Shown here: piece after piece, positions 34,326 through 41,931 of the stretch
Layout: every line of letters begins with the position of its first letter
Numbering within the stretch: the first letter of the stretch is position 1
Source: Christiangramia oceanisediminis
GTDB taxonomy: Bacteria > Bacteroidota > Bacteroidia > Flavobacteriales > Flavobacteriaceae
Direction of reading: 5' to 3'
NCBI RefSeq assembly: GCF_022570735.2
Contig: NZ_JANCNS010000001.1
Coordinates: 806,001 to 870,000 of the forward strand
DNA: 64,000 nucleotides
The notes under the pieces: generated by a model
What the model was told of the DNA's origin: nothing
The model's input: the letters and a program-made list of their open reading frames with translations, nothing else
Database searches by the model: none
Made by a program: the position numbers and the translations under genes

Positions 34326-35134
34326 CGTATCGAAATTTCACGGAAGAAGGTATAAAATTAACCCTACTCAAATTTATTAAAAAATACGTCGATGATTTTG
34401 AATTTGACTACCATCCTGACAGAGTAAAATACACCAGTATTTTGAACGATGTCGATCTTTCTAAATTCGAGCGTCTAGCAAAAATATTACTACAATGGTC
34501 TTATGATAAGTTTGGAACAAACAGAAGAGAGTCATTGAAAAATGTCTATGAAAATTGTTTAAAATATGATGATACGATTGAAGGAAAAGAGTCCTTCAAG
34601 AAATCTTTGGAAGCATATTTCAAGTTCACAGACTCAACATATATTTTACAACATATTGCCGAAAACAATAATAAGGATATTTCAAAATGGTTTGAGGTTT
34701 TCTATGATGAACACAACAACTTTATAAACAATGATTCTTTAATTGACTTAAAAGGTAACTTACAACGGTTTATTGAGAGTTTTCAATCTAACACAGGTTT
34801 AAATCTGATAAAAGGATTAACCAGTTTACTATTAAAAGAATCATTGAATCAAATTGAAGAACAAAGGTTTTCAAAAGCATTCGAGGTTATTTCAAAATAT
34901 GAGGTATCACAATTTGATTATGTTATCGATCAAATACTAGAATTATCAAAAAAGATTAACAATAACGGGAAATCTATTTTATTGAATCTCTTGTATAAGT
35001 ATAGTAAAACAGAAGAAGAAAAAATAAGATTTGCAAAAGAATTAGGAGACACAGAAACTATACTCATTCATTATAATAAGAGACTTAAAATAATTAATAA
35101 AAATATGGAATATGGATTTAGAAAAATTGGATAA
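34322..35134 (+). CDS. Helical protein coupled to the RecQ-nuclease
   Basis: A 270-residue soluble, helix-rich protein (TEEGIKLTLLKFIKKYVDDF, IESFQSNTGLNLIKGLTSLL). It starts with GTG overlapping the TGA of the helicase gene, so its translation depends on it. Its beginning reads like the continuation of the helicase C-terminus found in longer RecQ-like proteins, so the two may have arisen by splitting of one gene. A true slip at the preceding T7 run would hit TAA at once in the -1 frame, so programmed frameshifting there is unlikely. No catalytic motif is seen. Its end overlaps the next gene by 23 nt. Confidence 0.75.
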   Translation: MTYRNFTEEGIKLTLLKFIKKYVDDFEFDYHPDRVKYTSILNDVDLSKFERLAKILLQWSYDKFGTNRRESLKNVYENCLKYDDTIEGKESFKKSLEAYFKFTDSTYILQHIAENNNKDISKWFEVFYDEHNNFINNDSLIDLKGNLQRFIESFQSNTGLNLIKGLTSLLLKESLNQIEEQRFSKAFEVISKYEVSQFDYVIDQILELSKKINNNGKSILLNLLYKYSKTEEEKIRFAKELGDTETILIHYNKRLKIINKNMEYGFRKIG

Positions 35135-35636
35135 CGTGGTAACCGAATTGGAGCATAACTCCAACCAGTTAAAAGATTTTACAACCGTTTATTCTGAAAT
35201 AAGCGCACTTCAATCCAATATTAGTCAAAATCTTGAGCTAATAGAAGAGAATAATAATAATTTAAACTCTGTAAGTGAAGTTATAAAAAAGCAAACCGCA
35301 AAAAACACTGAACAGCTGGAGGTTACCAATAACTTTCTTAAAGAGAAAATTGCAGAGATTTATAAAGACAATAAATCTTTTCAAAAGGATCTTGATTCAA
35401 CAATTATTACCAGACTTGAGAAACATAAATCTGATATTCAAGTTGAAATAAGAAATGAGGGAACTCAAATACAAAGAGCATTTCAAAATAGTCTTGATTC
35501 CAATTTTAACTTAATGGAAAATAAAATCAAAGAACGTTTTGAAATACAATCTAAAGAATTGAAAACATTGAGAATTCTAAACATTGTTTTAGTCTTAATC
35601 GGTATAGGTTTAGTAATTGGTTTGTTTGTTAAATAG
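35112..35636 (+). CDS. Coiled-coil protein with C-terminal membrane anchor
   Basis: A 174-residue protein: a long coiled coil rich in Asn, Glu, Lys and Ser (residues 1-145), with segments such as IEENNNNLNSVSEVIKKQTA, then one membrane span, LRILNIVLVLIGIGLVIGLF, at the C-terminus with only VK after it. It would be a tail-anchored membrane protein facing the cytoplasm. It overlaps the preceding gene by 23 nt in another frame, and is the last gene before the attR region. The arrangement suggests it assembles with the helicase complex at the membrane, for example as a localiser or a death effector; this is inference. Confidence 0.8.
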   Translation: MDLEKLDNVVTELEHNSNQLKDFTTVYSEISALQSNISQNLELIEENNNNLNSVSEVIKKQTAKNTEQLEVTNNFLKEKIAEIYKDNKSFQKDLDSTIITRLEKHKSDIQVEIRNEGTQIQRAFQNSLDSNFNLMENKIKERFEIQSKELKTLRILNIVLVLIGIGLVIGLFVK

Positions 35637-35711
35637 CAAATTTGAATTTAGAATATTAAAGCGGATAAAGCTTTAAAAGCGAAATAAACCAGTCTATAAA
35701 AAATAGTTTTC

Positions 35712-35728
35712 GTTACTATTTTGTTACT
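35712..35728 (+). repeat. Right arm-type repeats (two GTTACT)
   Basis: GTTACT at 35712-35717 and 35723-35728, the second followed by CTAAAAAC, repeat the motif seen three times in the same orientation beside the integrase start. They lie about 50 nt inside the right attachment site, as expected for arm-type sites. Confidence 0.65.
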
Positions 35729-35738
35729 CTAAAAACAG

Positions 35739-35773
35739 AAAACCCTTACAAACATTGAGCTTATAAGGGTTTT
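35739..35773 (-). terminator. tRNA-Leu terminator supplied by the element
   Basis: AAAACCCTTA (35739-35748) pairs with TAAGGGTTTT (35764-35773); on the minus strand it follows the tRNA end by 4 nt and is followed by T and A-rich sequence. It differs in sequence from the hairpin at the left border, so the element brought its own terminator to the tRNA it entered. Confidence 0.8.
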
Positions 35774-35774
35774 T

Positions 35775-35801
35775 AAGTACTCGAGGTGGGAATCGAACCC
35801 A
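35775..35801. repeat. attR: direct repeat at the tRNA-Leu 3' end
   Basis: These 27 bp equal 8628-8654. They include the last 24 nt of the intact tRNA-Leu gene, so integration here rebuilt a full tRNA from a 3' end carried by the element. Confidence 0.92.
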
Positions 35802-35859
35802 CACTCCCGAAAGAACTGGATTTTGAATCCAGCGCGTCTACCAATTCCGCCACTCGAGC
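35778..35859 (-). tRNA. tRNA-Leu (anticodon CAA)
   Basis: The minus-strand sequence folds as a class II tRNA of 82 nt. The acceptor arm GCTCGAG pairs with CTCGAGT (last pair G-T), the anticodon arm is CTGGA-TTCAAAA-TCCAG giving anticodon CAA (reads UUG), a variable arm TTCTTTCGGGAGT follows, and the T-arm is GTGGGTTCGATTCCCAC. The discriminator base is A, as in Leu tRNAs, and CCA is not encoded. The gene is the integration target of the island on its 3' side. A partial copy of its end lies at 8631-8654. Confidence 0.95.
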
Positions 35860-35971
35860 TTATGGACGGCAAAAATATAAAAAATTTGGTTCAGAAAAAT
35901 GAAAAGAAAAGTTTTTCTCATAACTACAGATAATGCCTGGATTCTTAGCGCCGATCTAACCTACCCGTTTT

Positions 35972-36937
35972 TCAATCTTTGACCCTCAAAATTACGTTCC
36001 CGATCTTCTGGCCGGTCATCACATATGAAAATGCCTCCTTCACATCTTGGAGGTCAAAACTTCTATCGATTAAAGGACGGAAATCTCCACTTTTTAAAAG
36101 CCCGCAGATCAATTTTAAACTAGCTGTTGTGTTCTGTGGCAACGGAAACCTAACCTTTTTTCCTTCAGAAAATGTTGTGGTAATAGCGAGGAAAGGATTC
36201 TGGGAGTAAGGGCCCAATTCAGAAGAAATATAGATCCCGTCGTCAACCAGTAGCCGTTTACATTTTCCGAAGTCACTCTTCCCAACTGCGTCAAACACAT
36301 AATCGAACTTCTCGTTGTCCTGAACAAAATCATCGATTTTATAATCTATTAGTCTTTCTACACCAAGATCCTTTAATTTATCCAGCTGCCCGGTGGGCCC
36401 TGTTGCAACCACTTTAAGCCCGAAGAATTTGAGCAATTGTATCAAAGCCGACCCAATTGCACCGGTACCGCCATTGACCAGGGCCTTTTCACCGGCTCTT
36501 AATTTCACCTTGTTGATAAAGTTTATGGCATAATGAGCTCCTTCGGCCGAAGCCACAGCTTCCTCAAATGAAATACCTTCAGGTATCTTGGTGATGGCCT
36601 TTTTAACCGGAATACTTGTGAATTCGGCCATACTTGAAAGCCCATTATCATCAAAACCAAACACCCGGTCACCTGACCTGAAATCACTAACATTCTTTCC
36701 TACCTCAACAATCTCACCCGCAAAATCGGTACCTGGAATTCTTTTAACAGGAGCCGTTATACCCGTAAAGATTCGTACCACATAAGGTTTCCCGGTAAGA
36801 TTAGCACAATCCGTTCGGTTGACGGTAGTAGCAAAAACTTTTACAAGAATCTCGTTGTCCCCGGCAACAGGCCTTTCAATCTCTTCAATAGTAAGAACTT
36901 CGGGAAGACCATATTGGGAGCGAACCGCTGCTTTCAT
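35972..36937 (-). CDS. Zinc-independent quinone oxidoreductase-like dehydrogenase (MDR family)
   Basis: A 321-residue medium-chain dehydrogenase/reductase. The N-terminus MKAAVRSQYGLPEVL, PGTDFAGEIVEVGKNVSDF, and GGTGAIGSALIQLLKFFGLK as the NADPH-binding Rossmann motif are those of QOR/ZADH-like enzymes. The structural and catalytic zinc Cys residues of alcohol dehydrogenases are missing. It should reduce quinones or enones with NADPH. An ATG 24 nt further upstream is possible, but MKAAVRS is the usual family start. It is the first chromosomal gene after the tRNA and appears monocistronic. Confidence 0.9.
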   Translation of the reverse strand: MKAAVRSQYGLPEVLTIEEIERPVAGDNEILVKVFATTVNRTDCANLTGKPYVVRIFTGITAPVKRIPGTDFAGEIVEVGKNVSDFRSGDRVFGFDDNGLSSMAEFTSIPVKKAITKIPEGISFEEAVASAEGAHYAINFINKVKLRAGEKALVNGGTGAIGSALIQLLKFFGLKVVATGPTGQLDKLKDLGVERLIDYKIDDFVQDNEKFDYVFDAVGKSDFGKCKRLLVDDGIYISSELGPYSQNPFLAITTTFSEGKKVRFPLPQNTTASLKLICGLLKSGDFRPLIDRSFDLQDVKEAFSYVMTGQKIGNVILRVKD

Positions 36938-36995
36938 AAAGCATTTAATTAATAGAACCAAGTACCAGAACAGGCAATGCCCTAAATATCACCCT

Positions 36996-37085
36996 ATGAA
37001 TGTAATCAAATTAACTGAATATAAGCCACTTACCACCAATGTTTGCCCGGATAATTTATTCTTCTGGCATGATCCAGATGGTTAA
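36996..37085 (+). CDS. Possible 29-residue small protein
   Basis: An ATG-to-TAA frame, MNVIKLTEYKPL followed by TTNVCPDNLFFWHDPDG, within the 336-nt gap between the dehydrogenase and the Glu-rich lipoprotein. Its composition is protein-like (no A/T-rich bias in amino acids), but no ribosome-binding sequence or promoter is evident. It could be a decayed gene end. The remaining part of the gap shows nothing beyond an AT-rich stretch before the lipoprotein. Confidence 0.25.
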   Translation: MNVIKLTEYKPLTTNVCPDNLFFWHDPDG

Positions 37086-37273
37086 TAATTATTTTACAAA
37101 AACTACCCCGATTTGGACTGCAACAATTACAAGCTTCAATTTTAAAACGGACTCCTAAATAACTTGGGCTCAGTTTTTTATAGCGAAATCGTTATCGTAA
37201 ATAATTTTATATCTGTTTGATTTTGGTATTTCTTTTTGACATATATTCGCTCGTTTTTAATACTATCATAAAA

Positions 37274-37501
37274 ATGAAAAAACTAATTTTTGGTGCTCTT
37301 GCACTTGCTATGTTCACTGTAACTTCATGTCGTAACGACCAAGCTGAAACTACTGAAGAAACAGTTGAAGAAACAGCTACAATCGAAGAAGCTAACCTTG
37401 AAATGACTACTGAGGCCGAGGAGATCGAGGAAGTAGAAATGACAGAGGAAGTAGACTCTTCTGCTGTTGAAGTTGAGCAGGAGACTCCAGCTATTCAATA
37501 A
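37274..37501 (+). CDS. Small glutamate-rich lipoprotein
   Basis: A 75-residue lipoprotein. MKKLIFGALALAMFTVTSC is a signal peptide with a Cys acylation site; the mature part of 57 residues is almost a third Glu with Thr, Ala and Val, for example ETTEETVEETATIEEANL, and has no Lys. It would be a short, highly acidic, unstructured surface or periplasmic chain. A longer frame from 37217 lacks a signal pattern, so the ATG at 37274 is preferred. A strong terminator 28 nt after the stop makes it monocistronic. Cation binding is a possible role but nothing supports it beyond charge. Confidence 0.8.
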   Translation: MKKLIFGALALAMFTVTSCRNDQAETTEETVEETATIEEANLEMTTEAEEIEEVEMTEEVDSSAVEVEQETPAIQ

Positions 37502-37528
37502 AAAAGAAGATTATTTTCGATTTTCGTC

Positions 37529-37559
37529 AGGTCCTGCCAGTGGCAGGACCTTTTTTTTT
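37529..37559 (+). terminator. Strong terminator after the Glu-rich lipoprotein
   Basis: AGGTCCTGCC (37529-37538) pairs perfectly with GGCAGGACCT across loop AGT, followed by nine T (37551-37559). Confidence 0.93.
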
Positions 37560-37574
37560 GCTCATAATCACAGG

Positions 37575-38195
37575 TTAATCGAAATCATATTTACGCTCCA
37601 CTGCGTACCTCAGCAGTTCACCTGCTCCCTGTAAATTGAGCTTCCTGATCATATTCTTTCGATGGGTCGCTACTGTCATTTTTCCAATGAACAGGGCATC
37701 GGCTATTTCCTGGTTTGTTTTCCCTTCTCCAACCAACTTCAAAATTTCTCGCTGCCGGTTTGTGAGGATAGGTTTCTTTTCTGCGGCGTTTTTAGTGGAA
37801 TCGGTGTTGATATTAGGATCATAATAAGCTTCTCCCTTATAAACTTTCCGGATGGCGAACAACAATTCCTTTAAACTCGCATTTTTAAGTATATATCCAT
37901 CGGCGCCAGCCTTTAGCATTTGCTCAACAGCATTATCCTGGTCAAACATGGTAAATGCGATGACCCTTATTTCGGGATCCAGCCTTTTGATCTGCTCGGT
38001 AGCCTGGATTCCGTCCATAACAGGCATCCTGATATCGGTGATCACCACATTAGGCCTGGTATTTTCCACCAGTTCCAGCAGCTCCTTCCCATTTCCAGCC
38101 GAACCGAGAAATTTCACATCTTCCTCGTACTCAAGGAAGACTCTTATCCCGTCTATAAGCGCCGTATGATCTTCGGCAATTGCGAGTTTTATCAT
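37575..38195 (-). CDS. NarL/FixJ-family response regulator
   Basis: A 206-residue regulator: receiver domain with AIAEDH, phospho-acceptor in VVITDIRMPVMDGIQA and KNASLKE, then a LuxR-type helix-turn-helix (LTNRQREILKLVGEGKTNQE and IADALFIGKMTVATHRKNMI). It binds DNA when phosphorylated, usually as a dimer. Its start overlaps the stop of the upstream TPR histidine kinase by 4 nt (ATGA), so the kinase is its partner. Confidence 0.94.
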   Translation of the reverse strand: MIKLAIAEDHTALIDGIRVFLEYEEDVKFLGSAGNGKELLELVENTRPNVVITDIRMPVMDGIQATEQIKRLDPEIRVIAFTMFDQDNAVEQMLKAGADGYILKNASLKELLFAIRKVYKGEAYYDPNINTDSTKNAAEKKPILTNRQREILKLVGEGKTNQEIADALFIGKMTVATHRKNMIRKLNLQGAGELLRYAVERKYDFD

Positions 38196-39979
38196 GACAC
38201 TGGCATATTTATGATTACAGAGGTTCCTTTTCCAGGAATACTTTCAACGTCTACTGTACCCCCACGATGTTCCACTCTTTTTTGAATGGAATAGATACCC
38301 ATTCCTTCCTTTGGTTTTAGGTTAGCAGGCTCAAAGCCCTTCCCGTTATCCTCGATCATAATGCTGATCTCATCCCCGTGATGGGTAATAGAAATACTGG
38401 CTTCAGAAGCTTCGGCATGTTTGATCACGTTGGTGATAAGTTCCTGGATGATCCTGAAAATAAGAATTTCCAGGGAATTTTCCAGTCGTTCATCCATCCC
38501 ATTGTCTTCCACCTCGATTATGAGTTTATTGGAAGCTGAAACCTTGCTGGCGAAATTCTTGACGGCCGGCAGCAAGCCCTCCTGGGCATGAACCCCTGCA
38601 TTCTTTGTATGTGCAATATTTCTCACTTCCTGGTAAGCCTCTTCCAGCAACATATCGGTTTGATGAATTAGCCGGTCTTCCTCTTCTTTTAAACGGTCTT
38701 TTCGAACTTTCATATTCTGAAAATGTAGTTTTAAGGTAGCCAGCAGACTTCCCAGATTGTCATGAAGATCGTTCGCGATTCGTTGTCTTTCCTTTTCCTG
38801 GCCTTCGATCATCGCATCGATGCCTGCAAGCTCCTGCTGCTTTAATAAATTCTCAAGCTTTTGCTTTTGTACCTCGACCTCTTTTTCAATGATTTTCTTT
38901 TTTGACCTGATATTTTTATAGGCAAGTAATGCCACCAGCAGAATGAGCAGCAGAGTGGCTAGGGCACCAAGCAGCCAGATTCGATTCTGCTTAAGGCGCA
39001 GATTCTCATTTTCTTTTTTCTCAACCTCGTATTTGGTTTGAATATCCAGCATGGCCTTATTCTGCTCGCTTTGCTGAATACTGTCCTGGTACTTTTTTTC
39101 CAGGTCAAGATACTTATAGGCATTTTCAAAATCACCTTTCAGCTCATAGGCATTTGCCATATGATTATAAAGCAGTCTTTTATTCTCCTTTTCGAATTCC
39201 TTCGAAGCAATCGCTTCGGCCTTTTTATAATAGGCGATTGCCGAATCGTATTCCCTGATCTGTTTAAAAATGGATGCCTTGTTGTTATAGATATAAGAAA
39301 TGAAATCGGTTAAACCGCGTTTTTTATATTCTTTCAATGCGATCTCATAGTGGTACATCGCAGAATCTTTCTCTGGTGTCATTTCCCCAAAAGCTACACC
39401 AAGGTTATGATGGATCTTTGCATTCATCAGCGAATCGCCGGTCTTTAAATTCTCCCGTTTCGCCTGTTTGTAATACTGAATGGTTCTTTGAACATCGGTA
39501 TTGATAAAGATGGTCCCCAGCTGCATATAGGCCTTTGCGAGCATGGCAGGATCATTTTTTTCCCTGGCATATTCCAGGTACTCATCCATATATGGCTGGG
39601 GATCCAGGTCCTTATTCCTACTTGACGTGAGCAGCGGGATGATCTGCAAATTTATTTTCGCAGCCTGTTCCAGGCTATCCAGTGCCGTATACTTCTTTTT
39701 AGCGATCAGGAAATTCTGGTAACTATCGTCGGCGTTGTTCTTCAGACTATGTAATTGGGCAGTCAGCAAATAATAACGTGCATTTTCTGAAGCATCCAGC
39801 TGCGTGGTATCGACCTGGTTCAAAATCTGGGTAGCCTCTTCGGTTTCCCGGGCCTTAATAAGACTATCAATAGCCTTGAATTCAGAATCCTGGGAAAAAG
39901 AGGAAGTAGCAGTCCAAAGGAGCCCGAATAGGGCTACCAATATTTTAAAAGAGATCTTCAATTTAACCTCCGGTTCCAA
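38192..39979 (-). CDS. TPR-containing sensor histidine kinase (HisKA_3, NarX-like)
   Basis: A 595-residue membrane kinase. It has an N-terminal signal peptide ending SSFSQ, a periplasmic region of about 300 residues made of tetratricopeptide repeats (for example YLLTAQLHSLKNNADDSYQN, KIHHNLGVAFGEMTPEKDSA), one membrane span (IWLLGALATLLLILLVALLAY), a coiled linker, a HisKA_3 dimerisation domain with the phospho-acceptor in RIANDLHDNLGSLLATLK, and a HATPase ending GKGFEPANLKPKEGMGIYSI. This TPR-kinase form with a NarL regulator is common in Bacteroidetes. Its first 17 nt overlap the preceding hypothetical gene. The signal sensed is unknown. Confidence 0.92.
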   Translation of the reverse strand: MEPEVKLKISFKILVALFGLLWTATSSFSQDSEFKAIDSLIKARETEEATQILNQVDTTQLDASENARYYLLTAQLHSLKNNADDSYQNFLIAKKKYTALDSLEQAAKINLQIIPLLTSSRNKDLDPQPYMDEYLEYAREKNDPAMLAKAYMQLGTIFINTDVQRTIQYYKQAKRENLKTGDSLMNAKIHHNLGVAFGEMTPEKDSAMYHYEIALKEYKKRGLTDFISYIYNNKASIFKQIREYDSAIAYYKKAEAIASKEFEKENKRLLYNHMANAYELKGDFENAYKYLDLEKKYQDSIQQSEQNKAMLDIQTKYEVEKKENENLRLKQNRIWLLGALATLLLILLVALLAYKNIRSKKKIIEKEVEVQKQKLENLLKQQELAGIDAMIEGQEKERQRIANDLHDNLGSLLATLKLHFQNMKVRKDRLKEEEDRLIHQTDMLLEEAYQEVRNIAHTKNAGVHAQEGLLPAVKNFASKVSASNKLIIEVEDNGMDERLENSLEILIFRIIQELITNVIKHAEASEASISITHHGDEISIMIEDNGKGFEPANLKPKEGMGIYSIQKRVEHRGGTVDVESIPGKGTSVIINMPVS

Positions 39980-40457
39980 CTAAAATCCCTCCACCAGCAG
40001 TTTCAGGCTGATAAATAATTTCTTTTTGAGTTTCAGATCTCCCAAATACCACGTCTGTATTATAACCATGATTTTTCACAAAATCCCTGGCGTTTTGCAC
40101 AACAGCTTCATTCCCTTTCAAAGTGAAGTTATTGCTATGAAATATGATCACATGGCTTTTCTCTACAGAAGCCTCGAATTCTTCAATTGGCAAGTCAAAT
40201 TTAACCTCATTGACGACCGGATATTTTCCATTGGACAAATCTCCTACTTCCTGTTTTTCTTTATTCTCAATTCTAATAGCCAAGAACATTCCATTATGGC
40301 CACCATTGGATATATCAATAGCGTCAAGAATCATTACCCTGTATTTTTTTTCTTCGGAATCAAATTCTGAAGGAAGGATAATTCCGAGGTCTACTTTGAG
40401 TTTTTTGGCATCCTCTTTTTTGGCCTTATAAACGCCAATAGGATCATAGATTTGCAT
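39963..40457 (-). CDS. Hypothetical protein leading the TPR-kinase operon
   Basis: A 164-residue soluble protein beginning MQIYDPIGVYKAKKE. It contains alternating strands (YRVMILDAIDISNGG, MFLAIRIENKEKQ, SHVIIFHSNNFTL) and ends in a glycine tail, GGGILVGTGG. I do not recognise the family. Its stop lies inside the start of the kinase gene (17-nt overlap), so it is the first gene of a three-gene operon with the kinase and NarL regulator. A link to that signalling pathway is inferred. Confidence 0.75.
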   Translation of the reverse strand: MQIYDPIGVYKAKKEDAKKLKVDLGIILPSEFDSEEKKYRVMILDAIDISNGGHNGMFLAIRIENKEKQEVGDLSNGKYPVVNEVKFDLPIEEFEASVEKSHVIIFHSNNFTLKGNEAVVQNARDFVKNHGYNTDVVFGRSETQKEIIYQPETAGGGILVGTGG

Positions 40458-40479
40458 AATAATTGGTTTGGTTAGTAAA

Positions 40480-40503
40480 TTTTCGATGACCTAAGGTCGA
40501 AAA
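40480..40503. promoter_or_regulatory. Nested inverted repeat before the TPR-kinase operon
   Basis: TTTTCGA (40480-40486) faces TCGAAAA (40497-40503), with CCT/AGG nested in the loop. It lies 23 nt upstream of the start of the first gene. It suits an operator, perhaps for the NarL regulator itself. Confidence 0.4.
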
Positions 40504-40714
40504 ATAAATCAAGCAACACAACATCAATTTGTGGATAGTAGCCTGCCTTTCAGCAAAAAGAGCCACAATTCAAGCCCTAAAGTAAGCTATTCTAAGATTC
40601 TATTAAATACCCTTTTAAGGGGATAATCAAGGATGCTTTGAAGTTGTCTTAATTCTGCCTAACGGTTATATATACTTACGAAAGGCAAGTTTAAAGATTG
40701 ATAATCGGCACAGA

Positions 40715-41527
40715 CTAATTAAGGCTAATCGAAAGCACTCCTCCGGTCACACATTTCGCTACCAGTTCCGCGGTATTGGAGCAGTTGCTCTTGTTCAGGA
40801 TATTTCTTCGGTGGGTTTTTATGGTGTGTTCTGAAAGGTTGAATTCCTTTGCTATTTCGGCAGCGCTCTTTCCATTTGCCAGCAATTTGATGATCTGAAC
40901 TTCTCTTTCCGAAAGGCGATCCAGCAGGTCTTTATTTTCATACTCACAAAAGGAAGGGTCAAAATAACCATTATCGGTATTCACATTAAAATAGCTCTTT
41001 TCTCCCTTTAAACTAACAAAAGATACGTCATTGCAGCTGCTAATCCTTAAATGGGAAATATCGGTGTGGACTGAAAAAACATGTTCTGGCATTCCGTTTT
41101 CGGCTGTGCTCATAACAGTGGTCTGGTGCAGCATAGACCTGATCTTTCCCGAAGCGTCTTTCATTTTATAGGAATATATCAACTTATATTCGCGTAATTT
41201 ATCCCTGTCCAGGAAACGGGTAAAGAAATCGTTCACCACCTTTTCCTTTAATTCAATACGCCCTAATTCCTCACGAATTGCCAGTTTAAGCAAATCTTCG
41301 AGCTGGACCTTTTCTTTGGGCTTACCAGCAAACTCGATAACCGAATCTGAAATATGTTCTAGCTGAAAATCATGGAAATTGATCACATAATAATATGAAT
41401 TTCCAGGGGCGAACATAGCCGCCATTTGCTTAAAATCTTCGGTAACCTGGTATGATCTATATTTACTAATCTCATCTGAATACTTAGTTTTCCAGTATTC
41501 AGACAACTTGTTGTAATCATTACTCAT
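40715..41527 (-). CDS. LuxR-type transcriptional regulator with PAS-like sensor
   Basis: A 270-residue regulator when started at MSNDYNKLSEYW. The N-terminal half is a PAS-like sensor (YYVINFHDFQLEHISDSVIE, AENGMPEHVFSVHTDISHLR); the C-terminal LuxR domain is LSEREVQIIKLLANGKSAAE followed by LSEHTIKTHRRNILNKSNCS. A longer frame from 41641 exists, but its first codons fall inside a terminator hairpin and do not resemble a domain, so I prefer 41527. It has no receiver domain, so it senses a ligand or redox cue directly. The AAATACCCTTTT sequence occurs both downstream (40605) and in the leader (41807). Confidence 0.85.
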   Translation of the reverse strand: MSNDYNKLSEYWKTKYSDEISKYRSYQVTEDFKQMAAMFAPGNSYYYVINFHDFQLEHISDSVIEFAGKPKEKVQLEDLLKLAIREELGRIELKEKVVNDFFTRFLDRDKLREYKLIYSYKMKDASGKIRSMLHQTTVMSTAENGMPEHVFSVHTDISHLRISSCNDVSFVSLKGEKSYFNVNTDNGYFDPSFCEYENKDLLDRLSEREVQIIKLLANGKSAAEIAKEFNLSEHTIKTHRRNILNKSNCSNTAELVAKCVTGGVLSISLN

Positions 41528-41625
41528 CGCCGGAAAGCTTGTATTGGATGGGTAAATATAAAATTTAAGATCGACTTTTATAAGCTTTGGCCAGCAAAGC
41601 TTTTTTGAATTAACATTTTCAGAAT

Positions 41626-41652
41626 AAAAAACCTCCGGCATAACCGGAGGTT
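41626..41652 (-). terminator. Terminator within the LuxR gene leader
   Basis: AACCTCCGG (41630-41638) and CCGGAGGTT (41644-41652) form a 9-bp stem with loop CATAA; on the minus strand a T6 run follows. It lies about 100 nt before the chosen LuxR start and no gene on the same strand precedes it, so it would end a short leader RNA of up to 300 nt or attenuate the regulator. Confidence 0.75.
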
Positions 41653-41899
41653 CAAAAGTTTACTATTGGTAAGTTCTGGAACTTATTATCTAGAAATTGA
41701 TTAAACCCTACAAATAGAAATATACCCTACACATATTCCTATTAACCAAAGCTTACCATCCTTGAATTAAAAGGATGAGCAAATTACTCTATTGAATAGA
41801 TTCCTGAAATACCCTTTTGGAGGTATTTTTCACTATCGCTACGGTATAAATAATTCCTGAAAACCTAAAAATCATCTACCTAAATGCCCAATTTCAGGG

Positions 41900-41931
41900 T
41901 TTTGTCATAATCTTATTATGTTGTATTTTCG
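41900..41931 (+). promoter_or_regulatory. Promoter of the HupE-like gene
   Basis: TTTTG (41900-41904), a 19-nt spacer and TATTTTCG (41924-41931) fit the Bacteroidetes promoter pattern with one deviation. The ATG is 26 nt downstream. The rest of the 429-nt gap to the LuxR regulator also holds a hairpin AAATACC/GGTATTT at 41807-41828. Confidence 0.55.

Larger units (their letters stand above)
8628..35801. mobile_element. 27-kb integrative element in tRNA-Leu, carrying defence cargo
   Basis: The borders are the 27-bp repeats at 8628-8654 and 35775-35801. The left end has a tyrosine integrase reading inward, then an unknown gene, an AlpA-like regulator and a primase/helicase pair. GTTACT repeats lie inside both ends. 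The interior is visibly richer in A and T, with long A/T runs, than the flanks and carries almost only restriction, nuclease, helicase and unknown genes. No relaxase, coupling protein or type IV secretion gene is recognisable, so it is neither a self-transmissible ICE nor an obvious mobilisable element. It may be a satellite-like element, a mobilisable one using an unrecognised relaxase, or a decayed one. Confidence 0.9.

Noticed and set aside
41528-41641. Longer N-terminus of the LuxR regulator from 41641
   Set aside because: The extra start codon falls in the loop of a strong terminator hairpin and the extra 38 residues do not resemble the PAS domain start.
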